From assembly GCF_019649055.1 (NCBI RefSeq), contig NW_026570243.1, positions 1,116,001 through 1,180,000 of the forward strand: a DNA stretch of 64,000 nucleotides. The letters are read 5' to 3'. A model generated the notes under the pieces. The model saw only the letters and a program-made list of their open reading frames with translations. It made no database searches and had not been told where the DNA came from. The stretch is from Paramacrobiotus metropolitanus. Taxonomy: Eukaryota; Tardigrada; Eutardigrada; Parachela; Macrobiotidae. Below, piece by piece: positions 56,928 through 64,000 of the stretch (positions within the stretch are counted from its first letter, which is position 1; every line of letters starts with the position of its first letter). Made by a program: the position numbers and the translations under genes.

Positions 56928-57403
56928 TTTCGTACCAAAGAAAAAAACTGGAAGTTGTTTTTTCTTCTTGTAGTCACTGTAGCTAGTCATCTGTAGGCGA
57001 CCTATAGATACCATGTAGACACTGTCAAGTTTTTTTGTTCCCGACCGGTGTCACCGCTGTAGACACCTGTAGACATCTGTAGACCCACGGTAGTCACTGC
57101 AGTGACATCCTGTAGATCCTGTCGGCACAGATAGTAGACATGTCTACATAGTGTCACGCCGATGACTACGGGCTGTCAACGAGTGTCTACGCATGTATAC
57201 AGGCAGACCATCCAGCTGAACCAAAGGATACAACCTGTAGACATCATTGTAGACACCCTGTATACGTGCTAAAAAAAACCTAAGAAACCTCAGAAACCAG
57301 GTGACTACCGGTAGGACTCCATGGTGTCTACAGCCTGTATACAGATGTCTACCGTGACTATAGGAATGAAAAGAACGACACAGTTTTTTCCTTTGGTACG
57401 AAA
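56928..57403. mobile_element. TIR element with dense TGTAGACA motifs
   Basis: Terminal inverted repeats of 23 bp (56928-56950 and 57381-57403) match except for one base. They begin TTTCGTACCAAAG and end AAAAAACTG. Between them TGTAGACA or its complement, plus near variants (TGTAGAC, GTAGTCAC, TGTATAC), occurs well over a dozen times in both orientations. No ORF. Most likely a non-autonomous DNA transposon with subterminal transposase-binding repeats. The target duplication was not resolved. Confidence 0.75.
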
Positions 57404-57827
57404 CGCTCTACAGGTGTATATCAGGTGACTACTTTAGTATCCTTTGCCCAGTATTTAGAAGGCTCCAGTTTTTGCAGTAAGACAGTAAATCGATTTATCA
57501 TTCCGAAATGCCACCGTCTTCTATTTTCGCATACACTGGGGATGAAGCATGACTGTTGACTGTTGTTACCTTGAAATCTAGAAGCTAGCTCTTTTTGTGC
57601 GCTTGCAAAGTTGATTCTAGAAAAACAGTCGTGTATATATGTATCTGTATGTAAACACATTTGAAATTATAAATATTATTATCACACAGTAGCGGGTAAG
57701 GATTACGACTTTTACTTCGATTCAACTTTAAAAAACTCCTACGAACTACGAAATTACGAAGCTATGAAAGAACTACGAATTACGCCAACAGTGGCCTTAA
57801 ACAGTTTGCAATAAAAGTACAATAAAC
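57404..57827. other. Intergenic region
   Basis: About 420 bp between the TIR element and the YR retroelement. AT-rich, nothing recognised. Confidence 0.4.
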
Positions 57828-57971
57828 GTGAAGGATTTCTCTGGCAGGGAGAAATCTGCTTATTATTGACAACCGGATCGTGACCTAACAGTTTCAGTAT
57901 TCCGGATACGGGTCACCATATAAGCAACAGCGGCAATCGGCGGAGCCTTCACTTCAACGCATTTTTTATTT
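57828..57971 (+). repeat. Split direct repeat A1
   Basis: 144 bp identical to 62204-62347. Starts GTGAAGG and carries the inverse CCTTCAC near its end, plus an internal hairpin GATTTCTC/GAGAAATC close to the start. Confidence 0.95.
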
Positions 57972-58090
57972 TTTGAAATTTTATAAATTTTGATTTCGAA
58001 TCAGCAGACGTTTGATTAGTTAGCATACTTCACCTCTATCCGTATAATTGGCAGTTCTCAGATTGCACCCCTACTCAGCAGTCTAGCATT

Positions 58091-59293
58091 ATGGAGTCAC
58101 GCGATACCCTTTTTAAGAATTATACGGTGGAGGGACTAAAATCACGTTTGAAGGAACTGGGCATACTTGACCTTAACGGAGAAAAGGATGCGCTTGCAGA
58201 CAGACTCCATGCAGTCTTGACAGAAAGGCAGGAGTTTGAGAAGAGCAACGAAGCTACCAGTGGGCAGAAGAGTGTCACCGATCAGTTTACGGTGTTTATG
58301 GCAGAGCTCGAAATCTCCCAAGCCGGCTCAGAAGCACTCCGGGCAAACGGCTTCCAGTCACCGGCAGACTTTCGGCACATGAAGGAGGTATCTGACTTGG
58401 AAAAGGTCATGAAACCCGGATTGGATTTCTACAAACTCCGCAATGCCCTATTCCCGCAGCCGGCAACCACGAATGACGCACGCGCAATCATTCAGCGGAA
58501 GCAGTTGGAGCAGCACAAGATCCGTTTCCTCGACACTCAGCAGCCTTTGGATCCTCGCGACGGCCAGCAGGACTGGGATAACCGGGACGGACAGAGGGAC
58601 GCACCGGCAAGGGGCGGAAGGTCGCTGCGAGGCTCGGACCGGAACGATTCGGGTGAGTACAGCAGTAGTGATTCGAGCGATGACGAGGATAAGGATTCAG
58701 CACGTCGCGAGTTGCCAATAAGAGCGAGAGACCTTGATAGACCGCATACATTTATTTTGCCAAAGGGTTTATTTAAGAAAAAGAAAAATTTGGTAGCGAC
58801 GGATATAAATTGTCACGAGCTATTTCTGGGTAATTTGAGAACGGCAGTACGTTTGGCGAAGTATGTATCAGGGCGGTATGCAGCAACATTGGTCGAATTC
58901 TTAGAGTATCAAGAATTTCTCGCAGGAAGACGATGCAGATACGAAGATGAGGCAGTATTGTTATTCGACGACGAGTTCCGACGATATGCAGATAGTGATC
59001 ATTTTTCGCTAAATGACAAGCAGCAGCAGTTATGCATTGCAGACAACCGCATGAATTCCGAAACACGCCGCACAGATACACGTCGAGCGGAACCATACCG
59101 GAACAGCAGAGGGCTTCAGCAGCAGAAGCAGAAGAGCAGTAATTCAGGGAGGCAGCCATTTCGGATCACCAATGTGTGTTTCGACTACAACTACACTACC
59201 TGCCGGCGTGAAAACTGCGGATACCGGCACATATGCGGAGAATGCGGAAAGAAGCATCCCTTCTCCAAGTGCATCAACGTGGGACAGGGATAG
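58091..59293 (+). CDS. gag: SAP-domain Gag-like protein (ORF1) of the PAT/Ngaro-type element
   Basis: 400 residues. Residues about 10-43 (YTVEGLKSRLKELGI, then LNGEKDALADRLHAVL) fit the SAP helix-extended-helix DNA-binding motif. A conserved middle follows (VTDQFTVFMAELEIS; FRHMKEVSDLEKVMKPGLDF), then an Asp/Arg/Ser-rich linker (SSSDSSDDEDKD). The block RELPIRARDLDRPHTF onward is typical of DIRS-order ORF1. The C-terminus has a C-x(8)-C-x(3)-C-x(4)-H-x-C-x(2)-C-x(3)-H-x(4)-C cluster, shared with ORF1 of the 7.2 kb element. It probably binds element RNA and, through SAP, chromatin or the DNA circle. The ATG at 58091 is the first in frame after A1. It overlaps ORF2 by 122 nt in another frame. 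Confidence 0.85.
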   Translation: MESRDTLFKNYTVEGLKSRLKELGILDLNGEKDALADRLHAVLTERQEFEKSNEATSGQKSVTDQFTVFMAELEISQAGSEALRANGFQSPADFRHMKEVSDLEKVMKPGLDFYKLRNALFPQPATTNDARAIIQRKQLEQHKIRFLDTQQPLDPRDGQQDWDNRDGQRDAPARGGRSLRGSDRNDSGEYSSSDSSDDEDKDSARRELPIRARDLDRPHTFILPKGLFKKKKNLVATDINCHELFLGNLRTAVRLAKYVSGRYAATLVEFLEYQEFLAGRRCRYEDEAVLLFDDEFRRYADSDHFSLNDKQQQLCIADNRMNSETRRTDTRRAEPYRNSRGLQQQKQKSSNSGRQPFRITNVCFDYNYTTCRRENCGYRHICGECGKKHPFSKCINVGQG

Positions 59294-61181
59294 CAGAACG
59301 GGCAGTAAAGGGAAGACGGAGGAACGCAGCATTACTAACGGAAGTTTTTCCATTTTAAACGTTTCTACTAATGTTCCCTCAGATTCTTTCGATAACGCAG
59401 CTATGAGAAGTAGTTTTACCAATGCTTTCCTTGTTTGTGATCCTGATTTATTAAGCAGATGCAATTTAACTAAACATTTCGATGCCTGGCAGAATATGTT
59501 GGTTAATGACCCTGATTGTGAGTTTATTTTAACCGGAATTGCGTACGGGTTTCGCATTGTTGAGAACGCGGATGTTATAGATCCTGTTGATTGTGTGAAT
59601 TATAGAAGTGCAAATGAACCAGCAGCAAAGTGTTATCTCGATAAATTGTTCGCAGAAGAAATTTCACTCGGCAGAATCACACAGCAGACAGAAAAACCAA
59701 AACGTATTCACGCTATCGGCGCAGTTTCGAAGTCCGGGTCAGATGCCTTTAGACCCATAACTGATTGTTCACGACCAGCAGGCAATTCGCTAAATCAGCA
59801 CATCAACCCGGAACCTTTTAAATTTGACACAATTGATTCAGTTCTCGCAATTAGCAAAAGGGGATCATATTTTGCAGTTGTGGATATACAGTCGGCTTAT
59901 CGGTGGGTACCAGTATATCCACCGCACCGGCAGTTGCAGGGGTTTCGTTGGCAATTTAAGGACAGCAAGGAGCAGTTTTTTGTGGATAACTTTTTATGCT
60001 TCGGGCTTGCAAATGCTCCTTATATTTTTCAGACGATATCGGCAGCAATTACACGGGCAATGCGCAGAAGGGGTTTTAAAATCGTATGCTACCTTGACGA
60101 TTTTATCCTTATCGCAGAAAGCGAAGAGGAATGCAGAATAGCCCAGCAAGCGCTCATCGCGCTTCTTGTGCAGCTAGGTTTTGCAGTAAAATGGGATAAA
60201 CTAATCAGCCCATCGCAGAAAGTGAAGTTTTTAGGGATCATCATTGATTCTGTAGCAGAGTGTTTAGCAGTCCCGCAAGAAAAAATGCACGAATTAAGCA
60301 GTTTAGCGTTGCAGTTTAGCAAACGGTTAAAGGTCACCAAACGAGAGTTGCAGTCTATTGCAGGTTTAATGTCGTTTGTATCTCGTGCCGTATACGGTGC
60401 GCGGACATTTTCAAGGCTATTTTTCGACCGCATACAGGAATTGGACGCTCCCTCACATCGAACGCGAGTGACGGCAGTCCTAGCAGATACTTTAAAATGG
60501 TGGCATTGTTTCGCAGGGAGAGTGAACGGCTTGGTACGATGGCCTAATCTGAAAGCAGATGCAGTAAAAATTTACACGGACGCGTCGCTTCAAGGTTTCG
60601 GCGCGGTATGTGAGAACCGGTATATGGCGGGCAGTTGGAAGCAGCAGGGAAAACAGGTCAACACCCGCATGGCAGCCAACTGGGCGACGACCCCTTATGT
60701 GTCAGATTCCTTGAGGGACAACATTAACTTCTTAGAGTTAATAGCAGCATGCATGGCAGTTTTAATCTGGTCCGAGGAATTAAAAGATAAGCAGATCATT
60801 GTTGTTTCTGATAATGCAGCAACAGTATCGTTCCTGAATAGAGGGACAACTCGCAACGCGGAAGCGCTGCAGTGGTTGAAGATAGTCTTCTACCAGTCTC
60901 TCAGGCATAATTTCCGCTTGACAGCAGAACACCAACCGGGACTGGATAACACGGCTGCAGATGCACTGAGCCGTGTTGCCATTTCTGACAATGAAGTTAG
61001 CAGATTTTTCTCTGTATTTTGCAGGTCACAGTATGCAAGCCTTCCACTTACCCACGCAGAGCAGTATCCAACTCGAACGACTGGAGAAACAGCTTGCAAT
61101 TTTGCAGAGCGCAGCTATCGCAGATACCTCGAAGAAGACCAGAGTGTCTCAGTGGAAACGGTACCTCGTGTTTTGCAGTGA
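59172..61181 (+). CDS. Reverse transcriptase-RNase H (ORF2) of the PAT/Ngaro-type element
   Basis: 669 residues, intact. RT blocks: AVVDIQSAYRWVPV (first catalytic Asp), FLCFGLANAPYIFQTI, the YLDDFIL box at about residue 306, and KVKFLGIIIDS. RNase H runs from about residue 458 (KIYTDASLQGFGAV) through NFLELIAACMAVLIW and VVSDNAATVSFLNRG to HQPGLDNTAADALSR, so its catalytic acidic residues are present. The protein copies element RNA into DNA, and in this order a circular product is expected. The true N-terminus is uncertain: the frame opens inside the ORF1 zinc-finger region and could be reached by +1 frameshifting. Its 3' end overlaps the recombinase ORF by 209 nt. Confidence 0.92.
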   Translation: MCVSTTTTLPAGVKTADTGTYAENAERSIPSPSASTWDRDSRTGSKGKTEERSITNGSFSILNVSTNVPSDSFDNAAMRSSFTNAFLVCDPDLLSRCNLTKHFDAWQNMLVNDPDCEFILTGIAYGFRIVENADVIDPVDCVNYRSANEPAAKCYLDKLFAEEISLGRITQQTEKPKRIHAIGAVSKSGSDAFRPITDCSRPAGNSLNQHINPEPFKFDTIDSVLAISKRGSYFAVVDIQSAYRWVPVYPPHRQLQGFRWQFKDSKEQFFVDNFLCFGLANAPYIFQTISAAITRAMRRRGFKIVCYLDDFILIAESEEECRIAQQALIALLVQLGFAVKWDKLISPSQKVKFLGIIIDSVAECLAVPQEKMHELSSLALQFSKRLKVTKRELQSIAGLMSFVSRAVYGARTFSRLFFDRIQELDAPSHRTRVTAVLADTLKWWHCFAGRVNGLVRWPNLKADAVKIYTDASLQGFGAVCENRYMAGSWKQQGKQVNTRMAANWATTPYVSDSLRDNINFLELIAACMAVLIWSEELKDKQIIVVSDNAATVSFLNRGTTRNAEALQWLKIVFYQSLRHNFRLTAEHQPGLDNTAADALSRVAISDNEVSRFFSVFCRSQYASLPLTHAEQYPTRTTGETACNFAERSYRRYLEEDQSVSVETVPRVLQ

Positions 61182-62037
61182 ATTCAATTTCCCACCGCTT
61201 CCGGCGGATACGCATACTATTTGTTTGTACATTGCATACCTAGCAGAGACCCTGGAATTTGCCACAGTGCAGAATTACGTGTCGAGTTTGAGTTTACTGC
61301 ATAATATAAATGGCATGGAAGCACCTGACCTTTCGCATTTTTCAATCAGGCAAGCACTGACAGGCTTGCAGCGCAGCAGACTTGAACGACCTTTCCAGCG
61401 TTTGCCAATCACGGCTGATCACCTTCATGCATTGTACGCCGCTTTAGCAGCCATCGAACCGCACGCCAGGCTGTGTTTCTGGACAGCTTGCGTTGTGGCA
61501 TTTTATTCACTTCTTCGGCAGGCAAATTTGTTTGTAAAGCAGAAGCAGACTGGACAGCACCTGACTTGGCAGCGTGTGGAGTTTTCCGGCAGAGGCAGTG
61601 TAATTCTCACAGTCCCCGTTATGAAAACGGCTAAATTTAAAGCTCAAGACATGACAATCACATTGCATCCGAATGAAAGCAGCGTTTATCTGTGTCCCGT
61701 TACGAATTTGCGTCTACTGCAGGATGAGCAAAGAACCACATGTCCTCAGGATTCAGTATTTCGTTTTCGCACTGGCCGGGACTGGGTGTCGTTGTCACCA
61801 CACAGCTTCAACAGGCAGTTAAAGCGGTTGTTGGACAAGGCCAACATAGATGCATCACTCTTTTCCGCCCACTCCTTTCGCAGGGGTGGTGCAACGTTTG
61901 CAGATCAAGCCGGAGTATCGGAAGCAGCCATTAAGGCACAGGGCAACTGGCGCAGCGACTGCTATAAGCGCTATATTGCACGCGACAATGAGCTACGTGA
62001 GCAGTTCGGTCAGATTCTTTCCAGTGGGTTGTTATGA
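60973..62037 (+). CDS. Tyrosine recombinase (ORF3) of the PAT/Ngaro-type element
   Basis: 354 residues. The N-terminal core-binding region includes KTRVSQWKRYLVFCSEFNF and ICLYIAYLAETLEFATVQNY. The catalytic domain shows the first Arg in AFYSLLRQANLF, a downstream Lys in the VPVMKTAKFK strand, the HSFRRGGATFA box (His and second Arg), a Trp position in AQGNWRSD, and the nucleophile in CYKRYIARD. It cuts and joins at the GT core between B and A repeats, integrating the circular element DNA without duplicating the target. The first Met may be internal to ORF2. Functional homology starts around residue 30. It ends 18 bp before repeat B1. Confidence 0.92.
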   Translation: MLPFLTMKLADFSLYFAGHSMQAFHLPTQSSIQLERLEKQLAILQSAAIADTSKKTRVSQWKRYLVFCSEFNFPPLPADTHTICLYIAYLAETLEFATVQNYVSSLSLLHNINGMEAPDLSHFSIRQALTGLQRSRLERPFQRLPITADHLHALYAALAAIEPHARLCFWTACVVAFYSLLRQANLFVKQKQTGQHLTWQRVEFSGRGSVILTVPVMKTAKFKAQDMTITLHPNESSVYLCPVTNLRLLQDEQRTTCPQDSVFRFRTGRDWVSLSPHSFNRQLKRLLDKANIDASLFSAHSFRRGGATFADQAGVSEAAIKAQGNWRSDCYKRYIARDNELREQFGQILSSGLL

Positions 62038-62054
62038 CGAGGCGTTGGGGTTTT

Positions 62055-62205
62055 GGGTCAGACTGCCCAGCATCCGATTGTGTTTTGTCAGTTTCTGTTG
62101 GATGGTAGTACTGCTGCCCATGGGATTAATAAATCCATACCCCCCACGACTTCGTCTGTTTGTTGGTTGCTTACGTTAGGAGCAGAAGCACGTTGGCAAT
62201 AATGT
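62055..62205 (+). repeat. Split direct repeat B1
   Basis: 151 bp identical to 62491-62641. Starts GGGTCAGACTGCCCAGC and ends GGCAATAATGT, sharing the final GT with the start of A2. Confidence 0.95.
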
Positions 62206-62347
62206 GAAGGATTTCTCTGGCAGGGAGAAATCTGCTTATTATTGACAACCGGATCGTGACCTAACAGTTTCAGTATTCCGGATACGGGTCACCATATAAG
62301 CAACAGCGGCAATCGGCGGAGCCTTCACTTCAACGCATTTTTTATTT
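62204..62347 (+). repeat. Split direct repeat A2
   Basis: 144-bp copy of A1 fused directly to B1. The B1A2 joint is the presumed image of the circle junction. Confidence 0.95.
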
Positions 62348-62490
62348 CCGCCCACCCGCCCTGCAAGTTCCATGCTTTTCGATAATTGCTGTTGTTTTCG
62401 GTCTGATGTGATGCGTCTTTGCTACGATTATTTTGATTCATTAGCGGATATTTCCTTGCTTTTTTTTTCCGTTGTTGTTTTTCCTGTGAA
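62348..62490 (+). other. Unique spacer between A2 and B2
   Basis: 143 bp, T-rich, present once, with no ORF of note. Such spacers are normal in split-direct-repeat elements. Confidence 0.7.
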
Positions 62491-62641
62491 GGGTCAGACT
62501 GCCCAGCATCCGATTGTGTTTTGTCAGTTTCTGTTGGATGGTAGTACTGCTGCCCATGGGATTAATAAATCCATACCCCCCACGACTTCGTCTGTTTGTT
62601 GGTTGCTTACGTTAGGAGCAGAAGCACGTTGGCAATAATGT
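62491..62641 (+). repeat. Split direct repeat B2
   Basis: 151-bp copy of B1 ending in the GT that borders host DNA (ATCTTTACG). Confidence 0.95.
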
Positions 62642-62963
62642 ATCTTTACGTGCACAGGCGGTGCACTTAAACTATTGGTACGCACTGACCCATCAGAGTT
62701 GAACTACTAAATAATAACCACAAGTTTTTTGTAAGAACAGAAGTGGCGCAAAAATGTTTAAGACGTAAATTGAGAACAACATTCATTAAATAAAAAGATG
62801 TCTTATCCACTTCATTGTTTGTGCATCAAAACTGCGATTTTTAAAGTACACTTGATTCTGACAGTTTTACATTTAATAAACACTGGACTTCGAATTGGAG
62901 TTGCTGCATATCCACTCATACGCATAGCGCTATACGGACGTGGATGTAGGACCTTTATGAAGT
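62642..62963. other. 3' flank of the minus-strand four-TM gene
   Basis: About 320 bp. AATAAA-type sequences on both strands (for example TTTATT at 62786-62791 and TTTAATAAA at 62872-62880). No other feature. Confidence 0.4.
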
Positions 62964-63569
62964 CTACTCCACAGTTACGGTTCCATATCGTTGGACAGAT
63001 TTTTTAAGGAGCTTCAGTATTCGTCTCGACTTTGGTAGATCGTCTGTTCCATGATTGTCAACTTCATGATGATACCATGCACTGAGAACAGCTGACTGCA
63101 AATCGGGTATGTGGCGCTGGCAATAACTGCCCACAAGGTACACGACACTTTCCAAAATCAGAACGGGAAACAGCATCCGGGCCTGTGCTGTAAACGGTCG
63201 CGGTGGTATACAGTGCGCAATGGTGAAATTGGTCAAATAGAATCCGTGCATTAACGACGTGATGCAGGTCACGTTGATGACGGTGTTCAGTTCCCGGCTC
63301 GCCCACAACCATCGTGCCGCGGTCACCGTCATACATTCCTTGTTCACGTGCGCGTCACTACGGCGGCGGAATTTACTGACCGAGACATACAGCTGCAGAG
63401 CATATATCTGGGCGGCAAAAGGACTGGCCGCCAGTACAGCGCAGGGTACGACAAATGCAATGATCCATACCACTTGGAACCCTAGGCGACGAGTTTCCGG
63501 CTGCCAAGAAAGAGGACAGAACCTTAACATTACGGTCAAAACAGTGTTTCTTTCACTGGACACTCTTAG
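62964..63569 (-). CDS. Multi-transmembrane protein, last exon (paralogue of the 39.8 kb gene)
   Basis: An exon of 201 codons plus stop begins at a minus-strand acceptor (ATGTAG before CTAAGAGTG) in phase 0. Hydrophobic helices: VVWIIAFVVPCAVLAASPF, VINVTCITSLMHGFYLTNF and MLFPVLILESVVYLVGS. It aligns with exon 2 of the 39.8 kb gene: SSERNTVLTVMLRFC against SKESSTILLTLLCYF, and LFPVLILESVVYLVGSYC...VLSAW against LIPFCVMEALVECLDRYV...VLASW. The intron position and phase are shared. The first exon, expected to encode one helix, was not found in the last 430 bp and probably lies beyond the window. Family unknown. Confidence 0.65.
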   Translation of the reverse strand, partial: LRVSSERNTVLTVMLRFCPLSWQPETRRLGFQVVWIIAFVVPCAVLAASPFAAQIYALQLYVSVSKFRRRSDAHVNKECMTVTAARWLWASRELNTVINVTCITSLMHGFYLTNFTIAHCIPPRPFTAQARMLFPVLILESVVYLVGSYCQRHIPDLQSAVLSAWYHHEVDNHGTDDLPKSRRILKLLKKSVQRYGTVTVE

Positions 63570-64000
63570 CTACATTAGCCAGACTTGTGTTGGTTTTTTT
63601 CGATAACATCTAACGTGATCGTAACAAATATTAATTTAATGTCAAGGACTAATAAGATCAAATGTATGTATTACCAGTATGTACGAGTACATCTAGTGAC
63701 CATACTCCGAGTGCCCCAGGGGTTTCTCTGCTCAACGATTAGATTAAGTAGGTTAATGTTGAGATTAGATTAAGGTTTAGATTAACTGAGTAACCTAAGC
63801 TAAATTAAAATTCAAAGAGGTAAATTCGAATATTTTTCGAATTTGTTACATATGTAAAGTGGTTCAGTAACAAAACTTTCCCTATTTCAAATTTCAGACG
63901 GATAGAAAAGTCCATGATCGCTTTTTCTAGCTATGTAACAAATTCGAAAAATATTCGATCGAAGCCGGTGAAATGATCGAAGCCCGTAAACCATTCAACC
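63570..64000. other. Presumed intron or upstream region at the window end
   Basis: AT-rich. Contains TTAGATTAA-like repeats at 63738-63786, the inverted repeat at 63826-63958 and a short direct repeat ATGATCGAAGCC-like at the very end. No exon recognised. Confidence 0.4.
63826..63958. repeat. Short perfect inverted repeat element
   Basis: Arms of 27 bp, 63826-63852 and 63932-63958, are exact reverse complements (TCGAATATTTTTCGAATTTG...) around a 79-bp unique centre. Possibly a tiny MITE. Confidence 0.85.

Larger units (their letters stand above)
57828..62641 (+). mobile_element. Complete PAT/Ngaro-type tyrosine-recombinase retroelement with split direct repeats
   Basis: The element has the A1 - ORFs - B1A2 - B2 architecture: A1 57828-57971 equals A2 62204-62347 (144 bp), and B1 62055-62205 equals B2 62491-62641 (151 bp), with no difference seen by eye. 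B1 and A2 overlap in a GT dinucleotide. Three intact overlapping ORFs lie between: Gag-like with a SAP domain, RT-RNase H, and tyrosine recombinase. Each is in the next reading frame (+1 step). There is no target duplication, as expected for recombinase-mediated insertion. Repeat identity and open frames suggest a recent, possibly active copy. The element is 4814 bp long and ends 322 bp from the 3' end of the minus-strand four-TM gene. Confidence 0.95.

Noticed and set aside
1-64000. CRISPR arrays, operons and bacterial-type signals
   Set aside because: None seen. Spliced genes, a Pol III tRNA and animal protein families show this is eukaryotic nuclear DNA.

Overview
This window looks like nuclear DNA of an invertebrate animal. 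Its genes are split by many mostly short GT-AG introns. They encode animal-specific proteins: RECK, rolling stone, TMEM55, a LIM plus transglutaminase-like hillarin protein, and a CUB-LDLa-trypsin protease. A Pol III initiator tRNA lies in an intron. Compact introns and abundant tyrosine-recombinase (YR) retroelements would suit an ecdysozoan, possibly a tardigrade, but that placement is inference.

Layout. 0.2-1.3 kb: 3' part of an unrecognised tail-anchored protein gene (+). 1.4-11.2 kb: a complete LTR retrotransposon with identical 233-bp LTRs and CGTA target duplications. It carries only gag, and a second element, a DIRS-like YR retroelement (gag, RT-RNase H, YR; RNase H broken), is nested inside it. 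12.3-14.2 kb: stonustoxin-family protein with a fibronectin III C-terminus (+). 14.7-17.7 kb: CUB-LDLa-trypsin protease (+). 18.0-30.9 kb: LIM-TGc hillarin gene (-) in nine exons, with an initiator tRNA-Met antisense in its last intron. 31.7-32.2 kb: tentative small gene (+). 33.8-35.3 kb: secreted Cys-containing protein (-). 36.4-38.4 kb: secreted VWA-domain protein (-). 39.8-40.6 kb: four-TM protein (+). 40.8-41.4 kb: foldback element. 41.7-48.1 kb: RECK (-), 13 exons plus one candidate. 49.7-51.9 kb: TMEM55/PIP4P (+). 52.5-54.3 kb: rolling stone (+), directly followed by a TTAA-flanked foldback element. 55.8-56.3 kb: small two-TM protein (-). 56.9-57.4 kb: a TIR element full of TGTAGACA motifs. 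57.8-62.6 kb: an intact PAT/Ngaro-type YR retroelement with textbook split direct repeats (A1 - ORFs - B1A2 - B2) and a SAP domain in its Gag-like ORF. 63.0-63.6 kb: a paralogue of the 39.8 kb four-TM protein (-).

The host genes do not form a pathway. What links the region is mobile-element activity. Four elements sit just downstream of stop codons, and two structurally different YR retroelements occur about 50 kb apart. Intron-exon structures were inferred by eye from splice sites, reading phase and family similarity. No search was run.
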